Below, one piece after another: positions 45,536-59,179 of a stretch of DNA of 64,000 nt. The stretch lies in assembly GCA_000149265.1 (NCBI GenBank), contig CH002622.1:212031-276030 (forward strand), written 5' to 3'. The notes below the pieces were generated by a model. That model had not been told where the DNA came from and searched no databases. It worked only from the letters and a program-made list of their open reading frames with translations. Within the stretch, counting starts at the first letter, position 1; every line of letters starts with the position of its first letter. Origin of the DNA: Ciona savignyi (Eukaryota > Chordata > Ascidiacea > Phlebobranchia > Cionidae). The translations under genes were made by a program, and so were the position numbers.

Positions 45536-48500
45536 TCACACGTGACTATGGTCCTTCCGGGCGTCAAACTCCATGAATTCGGGAGCGAATTCCATTTTCG
45601 ACCTCCAATCTATTGAAAGCGGTTTCAATAAACCGAAACAACTGAACTGGAAGAAATCGGCGAAGTTTGCCAGCACACCTCGACTGTTGGGAGAAAGTTT
45701 ATGTTGGATTAGGATATTTCATGTTTATCCCCGTGGATGGGAAAACCAAGGGGGTTAACACACGGGCAATCATCAGATCACCTCGCGCCCGCCGTCGGGT
45801 TACCGAAGCTATTGCAGTGTGTTGTGTATGATTCACACGTTCCTTCAATTTGGTAGAACCCATTAATCCGCTGGGTTCGGGCAATGATCGTTAAATGGCT
45901 TGCCCAAGGACACAATCGACTAGCTAGCAAACAGTTTCGAACCTACAACCCCTAGGTTGAAAGGCGTCGCGCTAAACCACCAGACTAACCGGCCGGACTA
46001 GCACGAAACAAAGTGGTTGAAAAGATTACAGTCCTATCACACACATTGCGATGAAACGCGTGATAAGTGCAATAGATTCTGTTGTTGGTCCAAGTGTACG
46101 ACGATCTGCAGTAGCCGGAAGGTTGTAGGATAGAAACCACGTTAAAACAGTTTGGTCAAATGATGACAAGTTTGCACCAGTTTGTACTAGTTTGCGGCAA
46201 TGTTAACCATGTTTAAACCGGTTTGGGCCATTGATAACTAGAGTGAACTAAACCCCTGTAGGCCCTGTATAACACTTCCACCCAGGTTGGGCAAACCTAG
46301 TTGAATATTGTACTCACTCAAATGGGCTCCGACTTAAACCCCCATGTGGAGAAGTGTGGAAATGTCGGTATCTTCCAGCGTTCATTCGTTCATTGGTGGT
46401 TACGCCGAGCCACAGGATCTGGGAGGTTGGGTCACGTGATATTAGCGTGAATGGGAAACAATGGTCGCCTTGGCAACCAACCAGAATCATCTGGTACCCG
46501 CTACTCAAGCCAATTTGTCACTGCGTTTTTGTCTTCAGACAATTAACGGACGCAGCCAAAACATTATACCTGGATAGAAATGATATATCCACCCTATTGT
46601 ATATTGCACTGTAATAGCTCGATAACCCGATGTTGGGCGCGAGATAATCGGACAAATTCCCGTGTGCGAACATTCGTTTCCGTATTCAAGAGGTGATCTG
46701 ACGATTGCCCGTGTGGTAGCCCCCCTTGCGCTCATCTATTCACGGGGATAAACATGAACATACGATCCTATCTTTTTATGTTTTTTTGTGCTGACGTGTT
46801 TTAAGCAAACCAAGTATAGATAATGCGTAAATAATTGTTCTTTCTATTGACTGTTAAAGTAGGAATAAGTCGCATAATAGCTCGATAACCCGATGGTTTG
46901 CCAACTACACGCCTATGAAGGAACGTGTGAATCATACACAACACACTGCAATAACTCCGGTAACCCGACGATGGGCGCGAGGTGATCTGACGATTGCCCG
47001 TATGTTAACCCCCATGCGTTAACCCATTCACGGGGATAAACATGTCTCACCTGGTATAGTTGGCAGATGATTAACACTGTGACCCACATTACATGGAAGA
47101 CGCAGTTGATGAATATCCACACCACCCACGGCGAATACGTCATTAGCAGCCACGCCCACTCCACGCCCACAGCATCCGATGAGACGCGAACGCCATGTTG
47201 CCAGACTACAAAAAAATCTTGTTTAGTTTATTTCTTTACTAGAGAAAAAATAAACTATTTTAAGAAAACTAAATGAATAACAACCATATTAAACTGTAGA
47301 CCAGCAGTACAATTATATTTACACTAAATTTAAATTAAAGAAATGAAAAATACCCGCATTAGACAGCAATATTGGCCCTGAACTGAGCTAGCATCGCTGG
47401 TTTCGATCCTACAACCTTTTGGCTAAAAGCCGACGCACTAACAAACTGAGCTTAGTTCAAAAGATTAGTCTGGTGGTTAAGTGCGTCGGCTTTCAGCCTC
47501 AGGGTTGCAGGAACAAAACTGGTCGCTAGCTAGTCGGTTGTGTCCTTGGACAAGGCACTTAACGGAAATTGCCTGAACCCAGCAGATTAATGGGTTCTAC
47601 CAAATTGAAGAAACATGTGATTCATGTACAACACACTGCAATAGCCCCGGTAACCTGACGATGGGCGCGAGGTGATCTGACGATTGCCCGTGTGTTAACC
47701 CCCTTGGTTTTCCCATTTACGGGGATAAACATGAATATCCTATCCTAACTACTTCTGACGAAACACCACGCAACTTACATTGAAATGCTGCATAGATATG
47801 CCATCCTAGAATAGCCAGGAGAAAGAATAAATATCCGATAAAATAATGATGGTTGCCAGCACCGATAGCGTTGAACACCCACGGACAGTAATGGTCGAAC
47901 TTGGCTACACAACGATTCGTCACAGCACAGTGCTTTGAACGAATCGGTTTCAATATCTAGAAAGAAATGAGGGCATTATGAAAATATAGAAATATGTGCA
48001 AAAAAGTTTGCCATAGCACGAAAATCGACGTCACAGTTTCGTAGTATTAAGTGAAAGACATAATATTATTTACAATCGGTTGATATTTTCGTACAAACAC
48101 AAACATTATGCTAAATACTATGACCCAGCAACTGAAAGGTAATTGGTTCAATCCCCAAGCTCGCAGCTTAACTCTTACAATAATGCAACTACCTTGATTC
48201 AATAGCTTCAAAGGCGTTTAAAAGATTTCATTGATAACCAATGCAAAACATTCATGGAACACACATGCAAATAATAGTATTTACTCTTGTTTATTCATCT
48301 TTTTTTTAGTTATTTAGCAGAGTATGATTGGGACATTACTTCATTAAACCACTGGGTTTAGGTCATGTCCACTAAGTTTCTTGTTTGGAACCGCCTATCT
48401 AGCAACCAGTGTTGCAGTATGTTGAAAGCACCCGTCCCAAAAAATAAAAATCCAAACAAACAAAGTCGACTCACCAAGCACGAACTACAAATGTTTCCAG

Positions 48501-51500
48501 ATTTCAATCCATCAGTTTCAGCCAGATGTATGATCGCCTGTAATATTAGGAAGGTTTAGAACCAACAAAAGCAGTAACATTAGACATATGGCTAAAAACA
48601 AGGTTCTATTGCGTGACTGGTATCACAAGAAAATATATTCATGTGTATGTGTTATCCCCATAAATGACATAAGCAAAGCGTTATCACACGGGAAATCATC
48701 ACATTGCCCACCATGGAGTTACCGCAGCTAGTGCAGTGTGTTAAACAGATATTCATACAGATTTCTTTCAACCCATCAAACCACGGAATTATGCGATGTC
48801 CACAAAGTGCGTTGGCCAAACACAACCGAATTTACTTCGTTTTCATATGAGCTAGTCAACCATAATAATCTGCAGTTCGATATTTGCACCACCGGTTAGT
48901 CTGGTAGTTTAGTGCGTCGCCTTTAAATTGAAAGGTTGATGCAAAACTGGTCGCTAGGTAGTCGGTTGTGTCCTTTGGTAAGGCACTTAACAGACATTGC
49001 CTGAACCCAGCGGATTAATGGGTTCTACTACATTAAAGGAATGTGTGAATCATACACAACACACTGCAATAGCTCCGGTAACCCGACTGTGGGCGCGAGG
49101 TGATCTGACGATTGCCCGTGTGTTAACCCCCTTGGTTTTCCCATTCACGGGGATAAACATAAATATCTTATCCCATCCTGCACCAATAAGATTTCTCTAA
49201 ATCCCTTACATAGAATAACGTGGGCCTTCGATGGCCTAAATTCCTGGTCCCGGTAGCTACTGTGGACCCGCCCATATTAATGTAATGTAATGTACATAAA
49301 ATAAAAACATAAATTCCCTGTTAAGTAGCAACAAAATATGTGAAACGAGGCAACGTTACCACTTTCTTCTGTTCCTCTGCCATCGTGACGACCCCCGGAT
49401 CGGAACGGAGGGATTTATAGAAGAAGAACCACATCCCAACGGATGCTGTGATGAACCAGAGCTTTGCGAGGGGGGAGTAGATGTGCGGCCAGTAATATAC
49501 GATCGCTGTGCAATATACCCAGAACTTCGTGGCCATGGAGATAGCAAGCGGGAGATATAACATCGTCTCATTTTGTGTGATGAATAATCTGGGGGGGATA
49601 ATACTTAATATGGAAGGATGGGTGCATGATGGGATAATGGAGGCACATATTTGGAGGGGTGTGTAATGGTACCCACTTATAATAATAAGTAGTTACTATT
49701 ATGTTCATTCAAGCGGTATTCTATAGAAAAAGGGAGTCTGACATTTAACTGAATCATGATAGCTAACTTGTAAGATTGGTATATAAATCCTTTAAAACTA
49801 AAATGAGTTTTAAAAGGAAATGTGAACAAAATGGACAAGTTACCAAACCAGTAATCTCATCCCTACCACCAAAGATTCATATATGCAGTTCTAGTTTTAA
49901 TCCTCAACCCACACAATAACATACTGCATACAACTGATCATACTCACGCAGAGAGGCCGTATATGCACAGATAGCACGCAGCGCACACCATCCCCTTGTA
50001 TAACCATGTGGGGGTGGATAATTCAAATAGAAATCCTATACAAAACATCGAGAGAAAGGAAATAGCGAACGTTGCTCGCTGACGAAACTGCGGAGAAATA
50101 TTTGGGGATAATTTAGTGAGGTTTATTTCACAATCAACATTTCAATAAAAAATTGTGTGCGTTTTTTTTTTTTTCAAATCGTTAGTTAAAAGCTCAATAG
50201 TAGAGAAAGGGTTTATTTATATTGTTAGTAAAGAATTACTAAGTAGATTTGAACTGCCAGTAAATCGAAAGTTAATCGTGATTAAATATATATCACATAT
50301 TTTATTAAACACATTGGCATGTACATAATATTGTATTCATAATTCAATTCTCTTTTACTTTCAGACCATGGCAACAGTTGAAAATTTTAGATTCGTTATT
50401 ATTTATTCAAGAATAATTCTACAAAATTGATTTGGACAAGGGAATTTTACATGGAAATAAGATAGCTATGCGTGTTGCTTACACTTTTCTTTGCAGCAAA
50501 TCGGAAGAAGGACCGACTCTTGTCCATCCCTTTATCACTAGCAGCGATTTGTAGGCGCGAGGTGATCCACACATTCTTCTTCATCCGAGCGATGTCAAGT
50601 GGGGTCTCACCCTGAGGATTGGAAACTTAATGTTTCTATGTTGTGCACCTTGTGCTCATAGTCAGGTTATTCGGGAATTTTTGAGTTTTATGTTTAAAAC
50701 TGATTTTTTAAGTTTTTGTGCTCATTTGATTCATCAGGACTAAAGTTTAGTTTAGTTTATTCATTTTTCCAATTGATCATATGCCTTTGCAAGGACACAA
50801 GTGCCTATCGTTGGGTGGTTATGACCCCACAACCTTCTGCCAACTGGGGCTCTGATGGTATACTAAGCAGACACACCATAAAGCTGGACAGGTGTGACAT
50901 TCTAATTTAAATGGAAGAAACATTATAAAAATATTTCTACAGTGGTCCTGACATCCAATTGTAGGTACAAACAAGAAATGACAAATAATTATAAACAGCA
51001 AGGATACTTAAATAATATAATGTAACAAAATATATCTCGATCAGAACGAATTTGACTTGTTGAATATAATTATTCGTCATTATTTCTACAAGATGATGAA
51101 TTACCCGGTCATTCTTAGCGTCAAGGTTGGCTCCCGCTTGGACTAACAACATGATCACGTTGGTGTTTTGTGCCAAGCATGCCCAGTGTAGGGGGGTGTT
51201 GTGCTGTGTGTGGTCCGTCATGTTCACGCTCGCATGCATGGAGAGTAATGTTCGCGTTGGGTCAACTCTGCAACATTGATTTCATCAGTTGCTGCACCAA
51301 TCATGGTTTTTGTTTTGTTTTTTTGTGATACAACCTTGAAAAAACATGCAGTTCAACAGGCAAAGGAAATTAAAATTGACAAGGTACAGTGCAGTCCACA
51401 ACACCTTTTTTAAGATTACATTTTACACTCTAGACTTATTTCTAAAAAAATGTAAATTTTTAACGTTTAAATAAAATTTGTTAATTGTGCCATTTAAACA

Positions 51501-54500
51501 ACAAAAATCTGTTCATTACGCTTTGAAAGAACAATATAATAACTTTAAACTTTTTTACATTGGGTTGTTGCACTGGTTCACTGGCAGATTTATAGTGGAC
51601 ATAAACACAATGATACAAAGCATTATACACTCCCCAAGGAAATACTTCTCACAAAATAATTGATTCAACAAGCTGCACAGAATAACTAGGTTTGTTAAAT
51701 CATTAATATTGAATAATGTATATTTTGACAAAGTGGACAAAGATAATATTGTAAACTGGACAGTTTAATCTCACTAAAGAATATTTATTTGCTGAAGAGT
51801 TCAGCTAGCTTCGGTTGTGCCCTTGGTCAAGGCACTTAGCGGACATTTCCTGAACCCAGTATAATAACAGCTTGTACTAAAAAAAACATCATTCTTATCA
51901 TATACAACACACTTCAATAGCTCCAGAAAACCAACATGGGTTCAGGTTAGCAGAACTAATGCTCCTAGCATTTTACCAATCATAAGAATAAACATGAATA
52001 TCATGTCCCAATAATTACTTAAGATCAAAGGTAGAAAAATGACAGGGATAACTCAACAAGATCCCCACCCACCCGTAAGTCCTCCAAGTTGCCCACATGA
52101 GCGGGGTTTTCCCGTTTGCATCATAGAGATTCGGATCCGTACCCTTGGCCACGAGGTACGCCACGATGGAGGTGTGGGAGCATTGTACCGCTACGTGGAT
52201 CGCCGCACAACCCTCTGCGTCTCGGATGCCACTGTCGGCACTGGGGGGGGTGGAGGGGTGTTTTAACAATTATTATTTTCATTATATTAACAAGGGGACA
52301 ACTAAAAGGAGGGAAAGTGGGAAGGAGGGAAACTGCACACTAAAATGAAGATTATGACATTAGAGTTAGTTTTAAACATGGGGCTGGAGTAAGGGTTAGT
52401 TCTGGGGTTTAGAGCAGGGTTAGAATTAGTTTCCAAAGTTTTAGTGAGTAGTTTCCCTCCTTCCCTCCTTTTATTGTTGTCCTATCAACAAGCTACTGAC
52501 TAATCATGCAGGCAGTGACGTCCACTACAGAATCAAGATTCACACAGAAATTAATTCGTATGAATTTTTTGATTCTACTTTTAAATATTAAGTACCAATA
52601 CTATAGAAAAAAAGATATTTAATATACTTTTAATACAACAGTCGCAAAAGTATTTCAATTCAAAGCGTATTTGTTTTGTTATTTTATAGGGGTGTTATAA
52701 ATAAAATTCAAATTATTATATTAAACTCATTAAAATATGCTTTTTGATCTTAAGCCTATAACAGAATAACTGGAATATATATCAGTTTACAAAGCATATA
52801 AATTGATTCAAATAAAGAATACACAGATGTATCAATTTAGGGAAAATTCAAAGATATCTACCCAGCTTGTAGAAGCAGCACCACCATACTCAGATGGCCC
52901 TCCCTGATGGCCCAGTGCAGGGGGGTGGCTAATAAATCTCCTCCAAGCACATCCACCACTGCACCCATCGATATGTAATACCTGCAATGGGTAACGCAAT
53001 GTGATTGTTTGTTGGGTAGGCTATTAACAACATGCGTTTCTCTGCATTTAACTATAAAACAAACATCATTCTCATGTAAAAAAAAATCTAAAATATGATC
53101 TAAAAAAAAAATCTAAAATATGATGATCTTAAATATATACAAACGTCATTCTGTTCTAAATATAAAGGGTAAGGCCTTCCTTTTATTTGAAATGCTAAAA
53201 GGTAAATCGAACCCTTTTTTACTTGTTTAATAAGGTTGTACTTACTTTAAAATGATCATAAATTTTTATAAAGTATTTTAAGGTGCCCTAAGTTTCATTA
53301 GGTAATTTTTATAAGGTAAATCCAATATTAAAATGACATAGCGTTTATAAGAGTTGTAGGCCTAGTAATTTTATAAACATTGTTTTTAAACAAGCAAAGC
53401 ACAATAAAGGTTCCACCACGTACCGTGCTAACTCCAGCCGGTTGTTGATGGCTGCCCAGTGGAGAAGAGTAATGTTGTCATCATCATGCGTTCGAACATC
53501 GTAACCTCCTTCCACCAAATCCCTGCATCGCGATATAACTCCATACTGGGTGGCCTTTACTATGTCCCAGGTGCTGCGTGGAGAAGTTATTGTAATTTAT
53601 CATTCGGAAAGCATTTTATCAGTTATTACAGGGTGCCTCTAAATACTACAGGACCGCTGGGATCGCTTGGAGCGCTTAGATTGCTATGGAAAGTAATTCT
53701 AACCCTGTCCTAAACACTAATCTCAACCCCAGAAATAAATTTAACCACAAACCTAACATTAATTTCATGGCTTTTGCAGTTACGAAGTATAGTAAGCGAT
53801 CCAAGCGCTCCTGGCGGTCCTGTAGTATTTAGAGGTACCGCAAACTATCCAGCAACCAGTGATCAGTGATAATACATTACAACTCTTTGTATTAAGATAG
53901 CGGGTAATTGTGTTCATTCCTGTGAGTCAGAAATGCTGGGGCATAAAAACAAAGCACTCGTTGGAATACATAGTGCTTAGTCATATTATCACATTTCATT
54001 AGAGTGTTATGAACATTAGATACGATTTGTTTTTCAATCAACAACCATATTCAATCAACAATTGTTAAGTGACTTGCACAAAGACAAGGTGGTCGGTTTG
54101 ATACAATACAACAAATCCACAAAAAAACGTACGACAGATTTTAACCAGAAATTGCGTGCGACAAATATTAAACAATTTCTTCCGTAACTCTAAAATAGTC
54201 GGTTCTAATGCCAGACTTTTATGTGGCTTGGCGTGGGACACAACCAACTAGAAAGCAGACAGTTTTGATTCAACAACTTTTTAAGTGTAATGTTGAAGCT
54301 GTAACCAACTAAGTCATATACTGCATTGTCGTGTTTGTAAATTACCTTCAGGTCACGAAGGGAGTCAAGTCTGTTATATGTTGGATCAAACAACACGGTA
54401 AACCCGTATGGAAAGTACGTCAATTTTCGACGAGATCTCGAGTGTGCAAGCGTCAAATATTTAAGTGTGCAAACGTCTAAGAGTGCACACTTCACAATCT

Positions 54501-55022
54501 CCTTTTCATTACTGTTTTACCAAAATCTTTAAAAAACATATTATTCTATCCTCAATTTTTCGTGTCCGTCAGCTAATGTATCTATTTACATAACAAAAAC
54601 GTACTGACAGTAAATTACCCGAGGTCCAGAGGTAGGTTTACAGGTTTGTTGAAAATTATACAATGTTTATGTTTAAACATCGCTAGCTTTCGAGCGTGTG
54701 TGAAATTACCCAAGTGTGCAAAGACGCGGGGGTAAAAAAAAACTCGAGTGTGCAGCTGCCGTACTTTCCATACTGGCCTCTAAACACTACAGGATCGCAT
54801 GGAGCGCTTGGATCGATTACTATACTTCGTAAATACAAAAGCCATGATATTAATGTTGGGGTTGGGGTTAAAGTTAGTTCTGGAGTTGAAATTAGTGTTT
54901 GAGACCGGGTTAGAATTACTTTTCATAGCAACCTAAGTGATCAAAACGTTCCAAGCGATCCTGTAGTATTTAGAGCCACCCCAAACAACATACCTCGATT
55001 CCTCCGGTCTTTTAGTTGCCAT
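45536..55022 (-). CDS. ZDHHC17: Ankyrin-repeat palmitoyltransferase ZDHHC17 (HIP14), 590 aa
   Basis: 13 exons: 54994-55022, 53424-53573, 52862-52981, 52073-52240, 51105-51267, 50483-50611, 49948-50087, 49360-49588, 48475-48537, 47779-47956, 47051-47205, 46318-46418 and 45536-45683 (TGA). Every junction is in phase. Ankyrin repeats fill about residues 20-250 (e.g. [35 protein letters not shown]); several hydrophobic segments and the cysteine-rich domain follow, and the tail has [11 protein letters not shown] and NFADFFQF as in HIP14. These enzymes S-acylate neuronal and vesicle proteins such as SNAP25 at the Golgi. The core motif is DHYC, not DHHC, and one zinc-binding cysteine is Thr (CAVTNRC). 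The acyl-accepting Cys remains. Human ZDHHC17 has 632 residues; the start here is shorter. ZDHHC13 is the alternative, but sequence and tail fit ZDHHC17 better. Confidence 0.95.
45708..45998 (-). repeat. tRNA-derived SINE, full length
   Basis: In the last intron of ZDHHC17 and in gene orientation; its tail end lies only 24 bp upstream (in gene sense, downstream) of the exon ending at 45683. Confidence 0.85.
46601..47045 (+). repeat. Two tRNA-derived SINE 3' halves in tandem, rearranged
   Basis: 46601-46770 carries a duplicated core with an inserted CGTTTCCGTATTCAAG-like stretch. 46873-47045 is a cleaner core whose last bases (GGGATAAACATG) lie directly against the donor site of the ZDHHC17 exon at 47051. 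Confidence 0.7.
47457..47747 (+). repeat. tRNA-derived SINE, full length
   Basis: Antisense in the ZDHHC17 intron after the DHYC exon, 31 bp from that exon's donor. Confidence 0.85.
48890..49178 (+). repeat. tRNA-derived SINE, near full length
   Basis: Small gap in the box B part of the head (AAAGGTTGATGCAAAACTGG). A decayed minus-strand relative lies directly left of it at about 48640-48870. Confidence 0.82.
51797..52008 (+). repeat. tRNA-derived SINE, old and diverged
   Basis: Recognisable by GGTTGTGCCCTTGGTCAAGG and AATAAACATGAATATC; many substitutions and a missing head. Confidence 0.6.
52294..52487 (+). mobile_element. Foldback element, family 2
   Basis: Clean copy with CTAAAAGGAGGGAAAGTGGG at the left and CCCTCCTTCCCTCCTTTTA at the right. 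It sits in the ZDHHC17 intron, 54 bp beyond the exon ending at 52240. Confidence 0.75.
53632..53847 (-). mobile_element. Foldback element, family 1, reverse orientation
   Basis: Ends GGTGCCTCTAAATACTACAG and CTGTAGTATTTAGAGGTACC are near-perfect inverses. In the first long intron of ZDHHC17. Confidence 0.8.
54404..54772 (-). mobile_element. Foldback element, family 3, second copy
   Basis: Reverse complement of the 30026-30395 element over its length, with moderate divergence. Its right end touches the family 1 element at 54774, so one of them inserted next to or into the other's target. Confidence 0.82.
54774..54979 (+). mobile_element. Foldback element, family 1
   Basis: CCTCTAAACACTACAGGATC to GGATCCTGTAGTATTTAGAG-like inverted ends. 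It ends 15 bp from the donor of the first ZDHHC17 exon (54994). Confidence 0.8.
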
Positions 55023-56537
55023 CGGTATTCGGAATGAAAACTCTTCGTTTAAACGACAAGGCAAAGTTTTTTCACAAATTCACGCGAATATTTAATTTAT
55101 CATACCTTATGTGACTTATAGTGTGGTGGTTTGTACACACAGCACCAGTAATCGTAAGGTACAATACACTGTACCGCTATACGCACAGTGAATATGGAAA
55201 GAATAACGGTTTTCTCTCAATCGGCGGAACCTGTAATAACATATTCTCTCGTATTCCGGTACTTTTCATTTGCATATGAATGACGAATTTCTTGTTCGTC
55301 AATCGCAATATATATCATTATACTAAACAGTATACTCCCTTTTATTAATAAACGCTATAGGTAACACGTAACTTATCTTAATAAGCGATGGATGTCATAC
55401 AAAAAGATGTTCTTTTAAAACCAAACGCCCCGTCTAGTCGAGATGACAAGGTTGGGATAGGATTCTTGGGTCACCGAAGTTATTCTAGTGTTTTGTGTAT
55501 GATTCAGACGTTCCTTTAATTTAGTAGAACCCATAATTTCACTAGGATCATATCTGTAAACTGACTTTCCCAAAAACACAACCGACTAGCGTGTGACCAG
55601 TTTCGAGTCAGCAACCCTTCGGTTAAAAAGGCGACGCACTAAACTAATTGGTCCGGTGTTTGCCCATCCCAGGCAATTTATTATCACAATCCAACTCATA
55701 GTAATACAATGGGCTATACAGATAACAAAACAATGGCTCCAGCATTTATGCATCCCATTGCATATATGACAAGGGATTTCCGAAGTGTGAAAATGGCCAC
55801 TGGTAACATATTTTACATCAGAATTAAATAGACTATTTATGTGTAATGACTTTTTTTTATTCACTACTTGTATAGGGCCACATATGTTTTATAAATACCG
55901 TGTATTTAACTTACGCAAATTCACGAACAGGCATTACGAAAAAATAAACATGCTAATACGCAATAATCGGCAAATATCTGGTAAAGCGTTTCCACAAGAT
56001 GTCGTAAGAGAAATCGAGTATCCATTAGCAACAAACAAAGCTGTAGAAATGACTTCAGGTCTAATTTGATTAGTGGTATTGTGTGTTGAAAGAAACTATC
56101 AAAATTATGGAGATGTATATGACGAGAAAGAAACCGGTACCAGAACACTATAGGTACGTGTGTTAAGGTTGTGTACTGACCTACTGCCTTTGTATCATTC
56201 AAAGAAACCGAATTCTGCACTATCGGCTATCGCGACTTTGTTTTCACTTGACTCATGAGTTTCTAGCTATTAATAGTAATACGATGAAACAGGAGGTATT
56301 TTTAGAATTATTTTATCTGTTGAGACTCTAGTATTAAAGAAGAAAATGAGTAAATGTGACTGTTTTTTCTTGTTATCAATTATTATTCATGCCAGCCACT
56401 TTTTGCTCCAGTAGGCTACCAGAATAAACGTTAATAAGAATATTTTTTCTGGTACTAAGGAAACAAAAATAGATATTATACACTTAACTAAAATTGCCAT
56501 TAGGAAACAAGAATAAAGTTTATAGTTGAGTTTTCAG
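55023..56537. other. Intergenic stretch upstream of ZDHHC17
   Basis: Holds a decayed SINE at about 55450-55655 (minus). Promoters of ZDHHC17 and possibly of the gene to the right should be here. No exon with family resemblance was found. Confidence 0.5.
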
Positions 56538-58079
56538 ATTTTGTCAAAGTCCCCTTTCTTTCTCAGCCCAAATTCGTACCGGATATTCCATAGCGAGATT
56601 GGAGATGCATCATCAGCCAACACATCAAACTACCGACCGGTGAAAGAGACTCCAGCCTCCCACCCACGAGAACCTGACCGCAGGAATTGTCCGCACCCCT
56701 GGAACAGCAGATTCTTACGTCATAATGTTAAGTGAGTCGAACAAACGCTGGTTGTCTGGTTGGTAATTCCCGATGTTTGAGACAGAATATTGAACAAACC
56801 AATCTGTGTGATAGCCACAAATGCAACGGATGCAGAACAGCATGACTGGTGGCCCAAGATGGAGGGAAAGGAAAGCAAACCACAGCCGTGTACACACGAT
56901 GCACGACTCAACGAGCTGATTACCAGAGACATAATTTGGAAGACAGAGTTTCAAATGCGGGGAATCAAAATCCAAATAAAAATATAGGTAATTTGCACAA
57001 AATGGTGTATTGCCAATAATTCTTTATTCCGGTCACTTAACTAAGCTAATTAGTTGTGCTTAGTGTTTTAATGAATAAACTGAAACAACTCAATCATATA
57101 CAGCAGACAGCCATATCTGTGTTTACCGTATGTTTAGCACGAGAGAATATGACTGCCCATGTAATGACCCTAGTTTATAGCGCGGATAATATATGAATAT
57201 ACTACAAGCTAGTCGGGTGTGTTCATGGGCAAGGCACTTTACGGACATTGCCTCAACCCAGCAGATTAATAGGTTCTACCAAATTGAAGGAACGTGTAAA
57301 TCATACACAACACATTGCAATAGCTCCAGTAACCCGACGATGGGCGCGAGGTAATCTCACGATTGCCCGTGTGTTAACACCCTTGGTTTTCCCATTCGTG
57401 GGGATAAACATGAATATCCTACTCTCGCATGTGGTATACATTTTTAAAACCCGGATGTTTACCACAACTCACCATGATATCCCCACAGTCCCGCTAACAA
57501 GCACCGACTGCGGTAAACGTAGCGGGGGGGTCTTGCTGGAGAAGATTTCCTACCGACACAACTACAACTCCCGGTTGGACCCAAGCGAACCAATTCGTGG
57601 AAAGGTAATCAAGTGAATATTTGGTCTTCAAGGTCGAGCCGGCTAGCTCAAATCTATTGGACTATCACCCTTATGGTGGGGATCGAAACTCTTATTGTAT
57701 GGTTTCTAAGGGACGAAGCTGTACATCATTTAAATATAAAAACTAAAAAATAACTTTGTTAAAAAGACATTACAGTATAGTCAGTGGCTGGTTTTCATCC
57801 CATAACCTTTCAGCTGTCTATTATAGACCACTGGCGTGTTTACCTACTATGTTACCCATTCGCACCAATGACTTGGATATTGTAATTGAGGGAAATTCAT
57901 TCTATCACTGACATATTCGATATATATGTACACATTGATATAAAGTATATGATTTCCTAAGTAGTTGTTTCATGTCACAGCTCCATGGCAGTTTTGTGTG
58001 GGACCAAGTGAAAGATACAAAACCATCATCACCAAATCCTCCTCAAAATGTGGAAACTCCACAAATTTCAAGTTCTTAA
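56538..58079 (+). CDS. Unrecognised plus-strand gene, partly resolved
   Basis: Four coding-like exons: 56538-56731 (acceptor GTTTTCAG, donor GTGAGT), one starting at 56786, 57489-57604 and 57981-58079 (TAA at 58077-58079). The first two join in phase, as do the last two. Between them the phase does not fit unless the second exon ends early or an exon is missing. Readable parts are hydrophilic: CPHPWNSRFLRHN in the first, STDCGKRSGGVLLEKISYRH and NYNSRLDPSEPIRGK in the third, LHGSFVWDQVKDTK in the last. Short Arg/Tyr/Pro-rich motifs of this kind recall small ciliary microtubule inner proteins, but I cannot name a family. The start codon is not found. Confidence 0.45.
57207..57424 (+). repeat. 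tRNA-derived SINE lacking the head
   Basis: Body, core and one tail unit, in the intron before the 57489-57604 exon. A long open frame here is a joint product of the SINE and that exon. Confidence 0.8.
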
Positions 58080-59179
58080 CCATTCGCCCTTTATAAGTTT
58101 TTTCTAAAAAAGCAAAGCCGGTAAATTTATTGTGAAGATATTTACTGATAGATGACCAGTTTTCAGAGTCGCATTAGTATAAAATGTTGTTTTATTTGCA
58201 ATTGTTTTATAGAATTTTTTTAATTTTTTGTTGAAAATATTTATCACAAAATATATTTAAGAAATATCACTGAGTAGTCTTTGGTTTAAGATTGTAAGTT
58301 TTGCCGTTGGTATTCGTTTCTAGTAAATTCTTGTGTTGACTAATTAATTAAGAAACGATAGAATAGGATAAAAATTCATGTTTATCTTCTTGTTGTGGAC
58401 GTTAGATTACCTCGCGCCACTTTATATATTTTATTTCTTTAAATTTTTATTATACCTTTTTGCAAGCAGACAAGCACGTGTCTGGTTATCATAAAATTCT
58501 GTTCGAATGTTACTTTTTTAATTATTTTCGTGACAGGTTGGATTATTTTGATTCGATACTGGTCGGGATACTCGACTATAGAATAACTTCTGTAAGTTAG
58601 TATTTAATGACTTGAATCCCCAGATCCATTTTCATGTCATCGTCATTAAATATAAATTCGAAAACATTGGATTTCCATGGAGTTTATTGTTTGTTTTACT
58701 TGGTGCGTTACAACCAATATAATCACGTTTGGTTCCCATGGGTATGGATGGATACTTAATGGAATAGTTGTGGAGTCGAAAACAACCTTTAGTCGGGTGT
58801 TCTTGAACAACGAACTTAGAAATTACAAAACGTTGCCTCGAAACAGTGGAACAATAAGTTAGAGCTAAATAGTTAAAGAGTTTCAGCCGAATAGTTGTAG
58901 GTTTAAAACTACCAAACCAAAGGACTGCCTAAGCCCTAAACCATGCATAACACAATGCAATAGCTCCAGTAACTGGACGCGACATAATCTGACAATTGCA
59001 ATAAAGCGCTTGCTTTTTCCATTTATGGGAATAAACAGGAATCTCAAGTCCGATGACATTTCCGACTCTACACACTGTTGTATTAAAGTGAAACATTTTA
59101 TTGTAAAAAAACTACCAAAAAAATAAAAAAACACTTTTAAAATATATTAATTTATAAATCGAAGTGCAATTTCAAAATA
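58080..59179. other. Region between two convergent genes
   Basis: 3' flank of the unrecognised gene and of NOXRED1. Two decayed SINE remnants (about 58350-58420 and 58880-59045). An open frame at 58677-58862 has no support from splice sites or similarity. Confidence 0.45.
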
